In this document: piece by piece, positions 1 to 9,053 of the stretch | How positions within the stretch are numbered: the first letter of the stretch is position 1 | Layout of the letters: every line of letters starts with the position of its first letter | Source: a virus | IMG/VR virus record: IMGVR_UViG_3300029918_000007 | Location: 1 to 49,437 of that record | Strand: one strand, 5' to 3' | DNA: 49,437 nt | The notes under the pieces: generated by a model | Database searches by the model: none | What the model saw: the letters and a program-made list of their open reading frames with translations, nothing else | What the model was told of the DNA's origin: nothing | Made by a program: the position numbers and the translations under genes

Positions 1-106
1 CATCTGTCCCATAAATCCTGTCAAACTTCTCCTTTGCCAAAGATAATAATTCATCAATATTATCTCTGATGTAATCCACTGTTACGCTTGTTTCTTCATT
101 TATCAT
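1..106 (-). CDS. Partial CDS, N-terminal 35 residues, unknown
   Basis: An open frame starts at an ATG and runs off the left edge of the window, so only the N-terminus is visible. It begins MINEETSVTVDY and continues as a charged, probably helical stretch (DELLSLAKEKFDRIYG). The ATG lies three bases past the stop of the GP88-like gene, in the AATTATG context used by most genes here, so it should be the last visible member of the same minus-strand unit. No family can be assigned from 35 residues. Confidence 0.6.
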   Translation of the reverse strand, partial: MINEETSVTVDYIRDNIDELLSLAKEKFDRIYGTD

Positions 107-109
107 AAT

Positions 110-844
110 TTAGTGTAAGCTAAATGCTATATTTCTTAGTTGTATCTTATCTGTATAAGTGAAACACAACTTACATTTGGCACAAGCTCCTTTATCTTTA
201 GTATTTTCTATCTTCCCGTGAGTTTCCGGGCAATTAATAAACTTAATATTGGTAACATCTCTAGGTCCCATAAAAGCCACCCCTACATTATTATATCTAT
301 ATCTCAATTCCTCATATATCTTTAACCCTTTATCCTTATTTACCGGGTCTAAACTAAGATATACTGCTAAATTTGAAGCCTCAACTAAAATAGGTACAAA
401 GTCAAAACTTCTAGTATATACCCAGAATCTTATTTCTGGGAATGTACTACAAGCTTCGACCATAGCCCTGGCATAGTCTTCGGAAAAGAAATCGCCGGCC
501 CAATGAAGTCTATAATACCAATTCTCCTTCTTATTGTTATCTTTGAATGTTTGAAAAGTTCTAATAAGTAACTCTGTCATTTCTGGTTGGGTTTTTCCCA
601 CCAATAATTCAGAATTACTTGTTAAAACTTTTCCCACATTCTTATAAATCTGCACAATCTTGGAAACATAACAAGTCTGGCGTTTAAGCCCATCTCTTAT
701 ATCCAAACAACCGCCAGGACCACAAGTTGCACCAATACATGTCCCACCATTCTTAGGTGAACCGTGTGTCAATCCAAACGTATTATTATGATTCGGAATA
801 AATCTAACTTTGCTATTATTAGATGGTTTTAAAGTACTTAACAT
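110..844 (-). CDS. GP88-like phage protein, Cys-rich
   Basis: This 244-residue protein resembles the phage Gene product 88 family, whose function is unknown. The N-terminal half has a Cys cluster (TCIGATCGPGGC, then TCYVSK). The middle has the family-like block RLHWAGDFFSEDYARAM followed by FWVYTRSFDF. The C-terminus has a second cluster (CPETHG, then CAKCKLC). The spaced cysteines suggest a bound metal or Fe-S cluster, which is inference. It follows a hairpin terminator whose 3' arm supplies AAGGAG about 12 bases before the ATG, the only Shine-Dalgarno-like match among the starts I checked. It lies at the far end of the replication block. Confidence 0.7.
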   Translation of the reverse strand: MLSTLKPSNNSKVRFIPNHNNTFGLTHGSPKNGGTCIGATCGPGGCLDIRDGLKRQTCYVSKIVQIYKNVGKVLTSNSELLVGKTQPEMTELLIRTFQTFKDNNKKENWYYRLHWAGDFFSEDYARAMVEACSTFPEIRFWVYTRSFDFVPILVEASNLAVYLSLDPVNKDKGLKIYEELRYRYNNVGVAFMGPRDVTNIKFINCPETHGKIENTKDKGACAKCKLCFTYTDKIQLRNIAFSLH

Positions 845-847
845 AAT

Positions 848-897
848 TAAAGAAAGCTCCTTAATTTCAGTAATTGAATACTTACTATTAAGGAGCT
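848..897 (-). terminator. Hairpin terminator just before the GP88 start
   Basis: An 11-bp perfect inverted repeat (AGCTCCTTAAT at 855-865 and its complement at 887-897) is followed on the minus strand by TTCTTTA. It sits between the stop of the 904-1548 gene and the ATG at 844. The 3' arm contains AAGGAG, so it may also mask or present a ribosome site. Confidence 0.65.
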
Positions 898-903
898 GCT
901 AAA

Positions 904-1548
904 TTAAATCTTCACCTTAGTTGAATTAAGCTTATAAACACCACGTTTAACATTCTCAAGTGCTTTAACTGTTTTACCAGTTTGACTAAGCCAGCTAGTA
1001 ATCTCTTTAGCTTCTAGTTTAGCTCCAGTAGCAATCTCTTCACTAGTTACTTCCTTATCATGATTATTGGCTAGAAACTCAATCACAGCCTTGGTCTTGG
1101 TAGTTAATCTTTGAAATTGCTCAAGCAGCTTCTCCTTCAACTTATCTACATCTACTACTGGAATAGATACTGCCTCCTTCTCTTCCTTCCATTCAGACAT
1201 AGGCATTGAAGTAACTCTAGCCGGTTCATCTTCAAACCCTTTAGAAAGTTCAGTAATAGGTTGATTAGGATTATCTACCGCAGACTTACCACTAGCTACT
1301 TTCTTATTAATGGTTTGGAGTTCTGCTAGTTTGGGGTCAACTATAGTATGAGTACAAGCTTTAAGGTCTTTGAGGTCTTCAGAGACTGTAGTATGTACAA
1401 TCATGATATTAGGATCAATTTTAATAGCTTCAGCAAATCTTAGGACTTGGGAAGCTAGCTCTTTATAAGCAGCTCTTACTACTTTGGAGTCACTCGATTC
1501 TAAAGGAACTGTAAATAGGAGGCTGATTTTATTAGTTGGGACAGGCAT
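904..1548 (-). CDS. Small winged-helix-like protein, paralogue A
   Basis: This 214-residue protein of unknown function shares its C-terminal 60 residues with the next gene upstream. Both contain EI or EL followed by TSWLSQT, then a basic GVYKLN or GIYKFN ending, and both read like a small helix-turn-helix or winged-helix fold. The N-terminal 80 residues (AYKELASQVLRFAEAIKIDP) resemble the other copy only loosely. The linker is Lys/Glu-rich. It is separated by three bases from paralogue B and probably arose by tandem duplication. A DNA-binding or transcriptional role is inference only. Confidence 0.6.
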   Translation of the reverse strand: MPVPTNKISLLFTVPLESSDSKVVRAAYKELASQVLRFAEAIKIDPNIMIVHTTVSEDLKDLKACTHTIVDPKLAELQTINKKVASGKSAVDNPNQPITELSKGFEDEPARVTSMPMSEWKEEKEAVSIPVVDVDKLKEKLLEQFQRLTTKTKAVIEFLANNHDKEVTSEEIATGAKLEAKEITSWLSQTGKTVKALENVKRGVYKLNSTKVKI

Positions 1549-1551
1549 AGT

Positions 1552-2052
1552 TTAAGTTAATTGATTAGGGTTAAATTTGTATATTCCTCTAGAAGTATTT
1601 TCTATTGCAGGAATCTTTTTAGCTGTTTGAGATAACCAGGAAGTCAGTTCTTGTTTAGTTATTGAAGCTCCTTGGGCTATCTGGTCTACGGTAAGGTCAA
1701 TACCAGAATTTTGAACCATATATTTGATTATTGCTTCACTTTTATGGGTTTTCTTTAGATCTTTGAAAATTTGATCTATTAAAGTTTGTTCACCATTAAT
1801 CTGTGTATTATTTGTTTCTTGAGGTGGGGGCCAGCCAGCACTGGGCGATACAATTATTGGAGCTGATAAATTAATCTGAAGAATAGGTAAATCTTGTCTA
1901 ATATAATGATAGATGGTTTCAGGATCAGCCTTAATTTTGTCTGCTACATTAAGAAGTTGATTACGTAAATTCTCAACCACTATACCTAAACCTTTGTCAT
2001 TACTACTAGATACAGTATCTTTAAATGTTATGTATAAAATTGGGTCATCCAT
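1552..2052 (-). CDS. Small winged-helix-like protein, paralogue B
   Basis: This 166-residue protein starts MDDPILYITF. A longer frame from an upstream TTG would begin inside the 2059-2088 terminator hairpin, so the ATG at 2052 is preferred. The C-terminal block (LTVDQIAQGASITKQELTSW and LSQTAKK, ending GIYKFNPNQLT) matches the neighbour at 904-1548 and looks like a wHTH. A central Pro-rich linker (WPPPQE) separates it from an N-terminal domain with a helix similar to that of paralogue A. Function is unknown. Confidence 0.6.
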   Translation of the reverse strand: MDDPILYITFKDTVSSSNDKGLGIVVENLRNQLLNVADKIKADPETIYHYIRQDLPILQINLSAPIIVSPSAGWPPPQETNNTQINGEQTLIDQIFKDLKKTHKSEAIIKYMVQNSGIDLTVDQIAQGASITKQELTSWLSQTAKKIPAIENTSRGIYKFNPNQLT

Positions 2053-2088
2053 AAGAAAAAGCCCCAACAACTAGATGTTATTGGGGCT
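2053..2088 (-). terminator. Rho-independent terminator abutting the next start
   Basis: An 8-bp stem (AGCCCCAA / TTGGGGCT) with a 13-base loop is followed on the minus strand by TTTTTCTT and then directly by the ATG at 2052. This is a classic intrinsic terminator for the 2101-2883 gene, with no leader left for the gene downstream. Confidence 0.8.
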
Positions 2089-2100
2089 GAGGTTATTTAC

Positions 2101-2883
2101 TTAACTTTTATAGGCTGGCAAGACTTGAGCAAGATCCATAAATTCGTCAGAAGCAAGCACCAGTCTTACAATCTGATCGAATTCTTCACTAACACTATAT
2201 TTGGTTGAAGAACCATCACCCTCTACATAAAGAATTTTAAACTTCGAATTCAACCTTATAATAGTATCTTGGCTAGTCCGGATATTACTTTTAATAGTAT
2301 CAACTCCGTTACTAGAGCTAAATGGATTCTGTATTCCATAATACCCCCACAAAGCCAATGCTACTTTAACATTTTGAGGTGTAAGAATGGTATTCTCAGA
2401 AATGAAATTACCTCTATCAAGATAGGTAGCTCTTACTTCACTTACAAAGTCTTCATTACTTAAAAGATCGTCAATTACTGTCAACAAGTCACGTGTATAA
2501 GGAGCAGGTACTACATTCTTCTTAGCCTTAGCCTTAACCTTATTCCTGAGCAAAGTACGGTTAGGCTTTGAGTTTGTAGTCTTAACCTTAACTGCAGGCT
2601 CAAATGCATTGTTGGTAATATTATCAATTACCTCACTCAGCTTCTCAAAGTTCTCAGTGAAATTTGAATCAGCTGAAGCATAAGTACTTTCTGGCACTGT
2701 CCTACTAACCCTATTAGTATTTACCGGAATCTCATTAGTTGAAATCTTGGCTGTACCAGACGCTGACAATACATGCTTTTGCAGGCTAGTAATCAGTTCT
2801 TGTGATGCACCAGTCAAGATTACAATGTCGGGGTCAATGGTGCTTTGATTGACACGTTTAGTATTTAGATTAATTATTAACAT
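2101..2883 (-). CDS. Unknown 260-residue protein, basic linker
   Basis: I do not recognise this protein. Residues 1-60 resemble the N-terminal regions of the two following genes (a short beta-like start, then IDPDIVIL and a helix). Residues about 105-130 form a very basic linker (RNKVKAKAKKN). The C-terminal half is an alpha/beta domain with a possible winged-helix ending (KILYVEGDGSSTKYSV). It is the first of three similarly laid-out genes, each separated from the next by a few bases or by a terminator. Nucleic-acid binding is plausible from the basic linker but unproven. Confidence 0.5.
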   Translation of the reverse strand: MLIINLNTKRVNQSTIDPDIVILTGASQELITSLQKHVLSASGTAKISTNEIPVNTNRVSRTVPESTYASADSNFTENFEKLSEVIDNITNNAFEPAVKVKTTNSKPNRTLLRNKVKAKAKKNVVPAPYTRDLLTVIDDLLSNEDFVSEVRATYLDRGNFISENTILTPQNVKVALALWGYYGIQNPFSSSNGVDTIKSNIRTSQDTIIRLNSKFKILYVEGDGSSTKYSVSEEFDQIVRLVLASDEFMDLAQVLPAYKS

Positions 2884-2927
2884 ATAGTTGTTGTTATTAT
2901 TGTTTGTTGTTTGCTATAGAATCAGAC

Positions 2928-5684
2928 TTATTTCCAATTCCAGCATTTATTATTGAAGTCCCAGACCGTCTCCCCATGAAAAGCCTCCTCCTTACATTTC
3001 CATCTATCTCCTACTGACATTTCCATTCCTAAAGTATCACCAGTAGCTATTTTACATTCTTTAGTAAAGTAGTTCTTACAAACTTCAGGAAACCAATTAT
3101 CTTTCATAACATCTTTATGTACAAGATAATATGCAGCATCATGAACACTATTTACTGGTTTAATCCACTTCATCCAGACCCCTTCTTTAACTAGATAACG
3201 TTTCATAGTTACACATATATCCCACATAAACAATGCTAATTCACTAGCAGGTGGAAAAGCCAAACTTTCATTCTTCCAACCAGCCAATATTCTAAAGTCA
3301 TCACTATCTTCGAAATGGTATTTTAAACCTCTAGCATTCTCTATATACTTATATTCTTCTACTTGCTGCATACATTGCTTCCTAAACTCCATATATTGTG
3401 TATATTGCTCCCATGTCTTCAAAGCATATTCGATACGTTGAATAGGTAGATAAATGCCACTTTCTGCATAAATCTCTGCTTGAATAGGCATTGAGGCAGC
3501 TAATAGTTCTGAAGTGTATGATACTCTAAATGTAATAGACTTTGCTGACACATATTTAGAATAATCGTTTTTAGTTACATTTGGGTCTTGGAAATACTCT
3601 CTAGCTTTGGTTAAATGAAATCCACCACTAAGAATGTCATTTATATATTTAGGGTCTTTACTTAGGAATGCTAATATTCCGAGGTCGGCACTGGCTATGT
3701 CGATCTCAGCCCAATACCAATCAGGGTCCCCGGAATAGAATATATGTCTAAGATTACTTGGTATTAGATGATAATTCTTCTTTTGGTCATCTTTACTCAT
3801 TAAACTATAACCAGGCACAAATATATTAGGGATATTACTTAACACTTTGGAAGCTGGATTCTGTACATTAGGCTTGCTACTACTTCTAAAGTTATCCAAG
3901 CATTCATAAAAACTTGGGTGAATCTTGCCATCTTTACAAATAGCCGCCCAATATGAACTCTTTTTGGCATCCTCGTCAGCATCACCTTCCAGATCTGCTT
4001 CATCTATTTCTTCAAACTCAGTACCAGTTTTACACAAGAACTTAGTAGCAAATACTCCTACTCTAGTTAAATCTAATAGATTCTTAACTATAATATATTT
4101 ATCCTGTATTAAGTTATCTGGTTGTGGTTTTTCCAATTCCTTCTCTAGATCGAAACATATAGTACTTAATGATTTACTATTAGTACTAGGAGAATAATGC
4201 TTCTTTGTACCTGCTTTTTGTTGATCGTACCAAGCTCTGGGTTTAATCTTTCCTTTTTTAGTATAAAAGGCTGGGGCTAAACCGAGTACTTGATATAATA
4301 ACTTCTTCTTTTGAGGTGCACTAGCTGGATTAAAATCTGGGAAGATACCAGTTAATCTAGTTTTTAATATATCTTTAAGTTCTTCATATTTAGATACATA
4401 TTGATTAGTCATTTCTTCCATTTTCACCAAATCTATAGGTATCCCAGCTAACTCCAAATCCATGAAATAATGAGTTAAAGGTAGATATGTATTATAAAAG
4501 TAAGTTCTTACTTTCTCTGGTAACTTATCCATACTTTCCTTCATAGCTAAACAAGCAGTCCTATGAGCTACTGCATCACCACCACAATACTCATAAAAGA
4601 AATCAGGCTCTAATAACTTTAATTGGGCTAACTCTTCCCACTTCAACCCATGCTTTTTGAGGAGATCTGGCATCTCTTTATAATAAGGTTTATAGTTAGT
4701 GAAGTACTTAATACCAGTTTCTAGACCTTTAGGATACCTACTATCTAAGAATCCACAAGCTTTCATACCATCAAAGAATAGAGTGTCATCAGATAAATTA
4801 AACCCTCTCAATTTAAGCCTTTCATCATCAACTCTAATATTCCAACCCATTCTTTGTACTTGTGGATGTTCTAATAATGGCTTTACTGTATCAAGTAATT
4901 CTTTATTCTCAGTTACACCATCTTTTGAAATATCCAATACAATAGCTACATTAGGTTCACAAGAATACTGAAAAGTATACATGACCTCATCATCAGTCAT
5001 CTTCTTCCCCTTCCATTCTCCATCATAACCTACTAGGAATGCCTTCTTATCTATATATTCTTGTATAATAACTTTACTTAATTCAGGGTCATCTACTACT
5101 AGTTTATCATATCTAGTATAATCCAGCTTATCTTCTATAAATCTTTTAGCTAGAGTAAACACCTCTCTAAATGCAGACCTTAGTGTAGGGTCCTGGCCAA
5201 CTATCATTCCAGGAGAATAGTTAGGTAACAGCTTGCAGTCATAAGGACAATCTATAATATTGCCTAAATAACTAGTAACCTTGCTTTTCTCTTTCTTAAT
5301 CCTTTTAAACGGCTCAGCTCCTAAAGTAAGGATCAATCTAGGTTTAACTGTTTTAATCTCAAAATCCAGTACACCGCTACATTGTTCAATCATCTGTTTA
5401 GTAGGCTTTCCGGCTGAACCTACATCAAATTTAACCATAGCAGTTAAATAATAATCAGATTCTTGAAAGCCGGCCAAATCCAGGGCTGCTTTAAGTTCAT
5501 CACCATTATCCCCAGCTAATAAGTTACCAGTTTGTAGAGCATCATAACTAGGATAACTAAGAACTAACATCAACTTGGCTTCGTGATCTCCTGAAGGTTG
5601 TATAAATGAAGCTCCAGCTACTCTATATGTATTATATTCTGTTAAAAATTCATCAATTGTCATCATAATTTTATCTGTATCCAT
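2928..5684 (-). CDS. polA: DNA polymerase A with N-terminal UDG-like domain
   Basis: This is a 918-residue family A replicative polymerase. Residues about 25-185 look like a family 4-type uracil-DNA glycosylase domain (VLSYPSY, LAGDNGDELKAAL, ILTLGAEPFK, LPNYSPG); a UDG-like domain fused to PolA is known in some phages. Next comes a 3'-5' exonuclease with Exo I DGEW, Exo II GWNIRVDDE and Exo III YEYCGGD, so proofreading should be active. The polymerase domain has motif A AEIDIASADLG, motif B K-x3-F-x3-Y (AKSITFRVSY) and motif C VHDA. Motif C keeps the catalytic Asp, but the usual HDE is HDA. The start overlaps the upstream gene by 22 bases. Confidence 0.9.
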   Translation of the reverse strand: MDTDKIMMTIDEFLTEYNTYRVAGASFIQPSGDHEAKLMLVLSYPSYDALQTGNLLAGDNGDELKAALDLAGFQESDYYLTAMVKFDVGSAGKPTKQMIEQCSGVLDFEIKTVKPRLILTLGAEPFKRIKKEKSKVTSYLGNIIDCPYDCKLLPNYSPGMIVGQDPTLRSAFREVFTLAKRFIEDKLDYTRYDKLVVDDPELSKVIIQEYIDKKAFLVGYDGEWKGKKMTDDEVMYTFQYSCEPNVAIVLDISKDGVTENKELLDTVKPLLEHPQVQRMGWNIRVDDERLKLRGFNLSDDTLFFDGMKACGFLDSRYPKGLETGIKYFTNYKPYYKEMPDLLKKHGLKWEELAQLKLLEPDFFYEYCGGDAVAHRTACLAMKESMDKLPEKVRTYFYNTYLPLTHYFMDLELAGIPIDLVKMEEMTNQYVSKYEELKDILKTRLTGIFPDFNPASAPQKKKLLYQVLGLAPAFYTKKGKIKPRAWYDQQKAGTKKHYSPSTNSKSLSTICFDLEKELEKPQPDNLIQDKYIIVKNLLDLTRVGVFATKFLCKTGTEFEEIDEADLEGDADEDAKKSSYWAAICKDGKIHPSFYECLDNFRSSSKPNVQNPASKVLSNIPNIFVPGYSLMSKDDQKKNYHLIPSNLRHIFYSGDPDWYWAEIDIASADLGILAFLSKDPKYINDILSGGFHLTKAREYFQDPNVTKNDYSKYVSAKSITFRVSYTSELLAASMPIQAEIYAESGIYLPIQRIEYALKTWEQYTQYMEFRKQCMQQVEEYKYIENARGLKYHFEDSDDFRILAGWKNESLAFPPASELALFMWDICVTMKRYLVKEGVWMKWIKPVNSVHDAAYYLVHKDVMKDNWFPEVCKNYFTKECKIATGDTLGMEMSVGDRWKCKEEAFHGETVWDFNNKCWNWK

Positions 5685-6082
5685 TCTCCTTCTACATTAG
5701 CATATAAATGTTTGCCTAATTTATAATCTAGAAGTGATTCAATACCTTTAGTAAAGTAAGCTGGATAATTAATAGTGTCAGGTTCATTATCTTTATAAAC
5801 CTCTCCTTCTTCCGGCTCTAATTCTAATTCATGGTCATCACTATAATACTTCTCAATGCCTTCTTTATCAAATTCGATGAGGAAAAGGGGCTGGTCTATA
5901 TAATTAATGAAAGTATGTTGTTCAAATTCACTCTGTATATAAATATGTCCCTCTTCCTCACCCAACTTCCTAAAAGCTTCAATTAGTATCTTATTCAACC
6001 AGCCTAAATATAACGTATAGTACCTATCCTTAAATGGGCATAAGAAATAGTATAAGGTATCTTCATTAAGTGTTTCTCCCAT
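5663..6082 (-). CDS. Unknown acidic 139-residue protein
   Basis: An acidic protein of unknown function lies between the DnaB and polymerase genes. The N-terminal half is aromatic-rich (YYFLCPFKDRYYTLYLGWL). The second half has a strongly acidic stretch (HELELEPEEGE). Its end overlaps the start of the polymerase gene by 22 bases, and it starts five bases after the DnaB stop, so it is translationally coupled within the replication operon. A polymerase-associated role is inferred only from position. Confidence 0.5.
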   Translation of the reverse strand: MGETLNEDTLYYFLCPFKDRYYTLYLGWLNKILIEAFRKLGEEEGHIYIQSEFEQHTFINYIDQPLFLIEFDKEGIEKYYSDDHELELEPEEGEVYKDNEPDTINYPAYFTKGIESLLDYKLGKHLYANVEGEWIQIKL

Positions 6083-6087
6083 AAAAT

Positions 6088-8499
6088 TTAATAAGTGACT
6101 GGTCTAATACCAGTACGATCTACTTCTGTCATGGTAGAATTTTGATATGGTAAGTCATTAGTAACTAACGTGGATGTTACTGTCATATATTCAAATTCAG
6201 TCTTAAGAGTTATTTTAAAGTCAGCTGAATGTCTTATTTTTAAAGGAAACAAGTTTATCTCATCACTTTTATCACCAGCTCTGCCTACACCTAAAACCAA
6301 GTCTGGCTTATTTACTATTGCTTTATAACCTTGAATTTCATCTATAGTAAAATATGCCCTAGTCTTGCCTTTAGCTTGATGCTGTACCCACAATACAAAT
6401 CCTTTACCACCTATTTGTTTATGTGATAATTGGTCTAACTCAGCTGCAGTCATACCTTCAATCTCATAAGTCTGCATATTCTTTCTTATAGGTGCATCTG
6501 GAGTTATGAATTGTAATTGATCTAGCATTACTAGTTCTGGTATAAAACCAGTTTCTTCATAGTTTTGTTTTAACAATTCATATAGCAGATTAGGAGTTAT
6601 AGCACCATCAATCCCCTTTAAACCCATTAAACAGAGATTATCTTTTAAAAATTTTATTTTCTCAGTAGTTAATTCTTCATTAAACTTTGATTCCAATTCT
6701 ATATTAGCACTACCTTGTCTTAATTGTCTATATGGTATTCTAAATACTCTGGAATAGAATCTTTGGCTTAAATCATCTTCATGCTCTTCACAAGATATAT
6801 AAACCGCCTTTCTACCCATTTCCGCAGATATACCCACCATATTAGTACCTACAGCTGTATTATGTGTTACTGTAAAATCCCCCAAAAGATAAAGATGATT
6901 ACCTGATAATTCAAAACCATAATAATCTCTATCGTTTATAGGCTCAACAGTAAAACCAACATGTAATACATCTTTAATCTGCTGTCTTATCCCAGCCCGC
7001 TTTCTAATAACTTTACATGGAATTTTATTTACGTGTCCACTTATATTAACTCTATATACTTTACATCTGTATATTGATCCATCCTCTCTTTTCATAGTAG
7101 CTATTTTAGGATAACTATATGCTGCGAACCCTAAACTTCTAGCTAAATAAAGAATATCTTGACTCAAACCTTCATACTTAGTTACAACTTCATAAAAGTT
7201 ATGATGTAGATATCCATCAGTATCTATAATACCAGCTAATAACTGCAACCTATTACTTTCAGAGTTAATCAAATAATCACTAGGAATTCTCTTTTGATTA
7301 TTACCATTAGCTCTTTTTATTTCATTACGAAATATATTTATTTCAGGTTTTCTACTAAAACAATAAGTAATATCATACTGTCTGACCTTATATTTATTGA
7401 TTTTAGCCCATTCCATCATTACACTAATAATTTCTGGATCAGTATTTGTAATCTTCGGTGCTGCTCGTGTTCCATCTCCTATCCAACAACCGAAGATATA
7501 CGGGTCCATATTCAAAGGTTTAACAGGATAATCAACACCAATTCGATATAATTTAAGACAATCTTTCTTAGTTCTTATTAGAGCACAATAATCCTTAACT
7601 GTCATATTAACTATATTTCCCTTACCATATTGATAACCAAAACCACATTGAGTATTACATACTAAACTAAGGATATGAGATTCATTACAAGTCCAAGGTT
7701 CCCCCTTAACAGGAATTACCTTATACATTTGCTCACTACCCCTAGCCAAACTAAGTACTTCTCTAGATGTTGAATCATTACCCATTAGTAATTCACCCAC
7801 TTTAATATCTTCAACATTCTTTATTGAACCGTCATACATTAATATTTTAGTACCTTTTCCATGACATTTACCCCCACCTGAAAATCCTAGCAACATAGCA
7901 TATTCACTAGATAATAGTCCACCATCCAACTTCTCATCCAGCTTACTTAAACCTGTACCTATCATACTACTCTTAGTCTTGAATATGATACTACTAAAAG
8001 GATTCATCACCCTAGGCCTGCTCATAGGAGAATCGCCAGCCAAATCTAAATTGAGTTTATTTAATTCACTGGTTAAGGTATGAACATCATCCCTATACTT
8101 ATTAATAAGCTTCTGTGCCCTCCTATTCTTTAGGAAAGGTAACAATCTACTATCAAAGAACTCAGGACTCTCCAACAACCTATCTGCATTATAGAAGTAC
8201 TCAAATAGTTCAAGTGTATTATCTTTTAAACTATCAATTAAAGTTCCATCCTCAAATTTATGTTTTAAGCCATCCAACAATGTATTAGCTGGCACTGGTC
8301 TAACATCTATACTATTAATGATATTTACCAGCTCTTTATATACTTGATTACCATAAGTATCATCCAATACTAAATCATCTCCTACAATATTCAATTGTTT
8401 AGCTTTATTACTCACTTCCGGAGATAATAGCATATGCCTAATCAACAATTCCGAAAAATCAGCATCGGTTAAAGGCTCAGTAAAATTTGTATCATTCAT
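6088..8499 (-). CDS. dnaB: Replicative DNA helicase DnaB with in-frame intein
   Basis: This 803-residue precursor encodes a DnaB-type hexameric helicase of about 467 residues after splicing. The N-terminal domain (1-150) precedes a linker and the RecA-like domain (GTGLSKLDEKLDGGLLSSEY). The Walker A motif reads GFSGGGK at 205-211 and is interrupted there. It resumes as TAVGTNMVG after residue 547, so the spliced motif is GFSGGGKT. Walker B is LVMLDQLQFI. The gene overlaps the upstream gene by four bases (ATGA) and belongs with the primase, SF2 helicase and PolA genes of this operon. It should unwind DNA at the phage fork. Confidence 0.9.
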   Translation of the reverse strand: MNDTNFTEPLTDADFSELLIRHMLLSPEVSNKAKQLNIVGDDLVLDDTYGNQVYKELVNIINSIDVRPVPANTLLDGLKHKFEDGTLIDSLKDNTLELFEYFYNADRLLESPEFFDSRLLPFLKNRRAQKLINKYRDDVHTLTSELNKLNLDLAGDSPMSRPRVMNPFSSIIFKTKSSMIGTGLSKLDEKLDGGLLSSEYAMLLGFSGGGKCHGKGTKILMYDGSIKNVEDIKVGELLMGNDSTSREVLSLARGSEQMYKVIPVKGEPWTCNESHILSLVCNTQCGFGYQYGKGNIVNMTVKDYCALIRTKKDCLKLYRIGVDYPVKPLNMDPYIFGCWIGDGTRAAPKITNTDPEIISVMMEWAKINKYKVRQYDITYCFSRKPEINIFRNEIKRANGNNQKRIPSDYLINSESNRLQLLAGIIDTDGYLHHNFYEVVTKYEGLSQDILYLARSLGFAAYSYPKIATMKREDGSIYRCKVYRVNISGHVNKIPCKVIRKRAGIRQQIKDVLHVGFTVEPINDRDYYGFELSGNHLYLLGDFTVTHNTAVGTNMVGISAEMGRKAVYISCEEHEDDLSQRFYSRVFRIPYRQLRQGSANIELESKFNEELTTEKIKFLKDNLCLMGLKGIDGAITPNLLYELLKQNYEETGFIPELVMLDQLQFITPDAPIRKNMQTYEIEGMTAAELDQLSHKQIGGKGFVLWVQHQAKGKTRAYFTIDEIQGYKAIVNKPDLVLGVGRAGDKSDEINLFPLKIRHSADFKITLKTEFEYMTVTSTLVTNDLPYQNSTMTEVDRTGIRPVTY
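6859..7866 (-). mobile_element. Intein with LAGLIDADG homing endonuclease in DnaB
   Basis: This 336-residue protein-splicing element occupies residues 212-547 of the DnaB precursor. It begins with Cys (CHGKGTKILMYDGS), ends with the His-Asn pair (TVTHN), and is followed by Thr as the +1 extein nucleophile. Block B is probably the CNESH stretch. Two LAGLIDADG helices are visible, IFGCWIGDGT and LLAGIIDTDGYL, both with the acidic residue, so the endonuclease may be active. The insertion is exactly after the Walker A lysine. All splice-junction residues look intact. Confidence 0.9.
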
Positions 8500-9053
8500 A
8501 ATCTAGGTAACCTTGAAAAATCCAATCCCTGACCACTATCTGATTTAATTGTCTTAAGATAGTTTAGCAGAGGTTTATCATTTCTTAACATATTAGTAGC
8601 TACATCACTATATACTCTAATAATTTCTTCATCTCTTTCCGTAGATATTAATACTCTAAACCAGGGTAAAAAGTCTAAAGTAGAATTTAATAAAGCTAAT
8701 CTTTCTTTCCAGCCATTATCCAGGCATTCAGCCAATATTCTACATTGAGTCTCAAACTCTCTATCTATATGTCTGTCAAATTTAAGATATTCTTCAACAT
8801 AAGTCTTGGAATCTCTAGTATACAGCTGATTTGGAGTCAGTTTAGTATAACCTTTTAATAAAGGAGAGAAATAGACATGAGCTGCTACATAGACTTTTGG
8901 CTCTACCTCTAACTCTCTACTAATAGCCAATGCTTTACTAACTGGATTATATAACTGGCTTTTTAAACTCTTAGTAAGCACATAATTACATTGTTTAGCA
9001 AATTCATAGCAAAATTCCTCTATTAAAGCAGTATTCGAATTTTCAATGTACAT
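8496..9053 (-). CDS. Unknown protein between primase and DnaB
   Basis: This 185-residue, mostly helical protein lies between the primase and DnaB genes. It overlaps DnaB by four bases and the primase gene by 11, so it is tightly coupled to both. I recognise no motif. It is rich in Leu, Glu, Arg and Tyr, with a long central helix-like stretch (EFETQCRILAECLDNGWKER). Its position is that of a helicase loader or primase-helicase adaptor in many phages, but that is inference from context alone. Confidence 0.55.
   Translation of the reverse strand: MYIENSNTALIEEFCYEFAKQCNYVLTKSLKSQLYNPVSKALAISRELEVEPKVYVAAHVYFSPLLKGYTKLTPNQLYTRDSKTYVEEYLKFDRHIDREFETQCRILAECLDNGWKERLALLNSTLDFLPWFRVLISTERDEEIIRVYSDVATNMLRNDKPLLNYLKTIKSDSGQGLDFSRLPRL

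Noticed and set aside
2053-2070. Longer start (MLGLFL...) for the 1552-2052 gene
   Set aside because: It would begin at a TTG inside a strong terminator hairpin of the upstream gene. The ATG at 2052 fits the spacing seen elsewhere.
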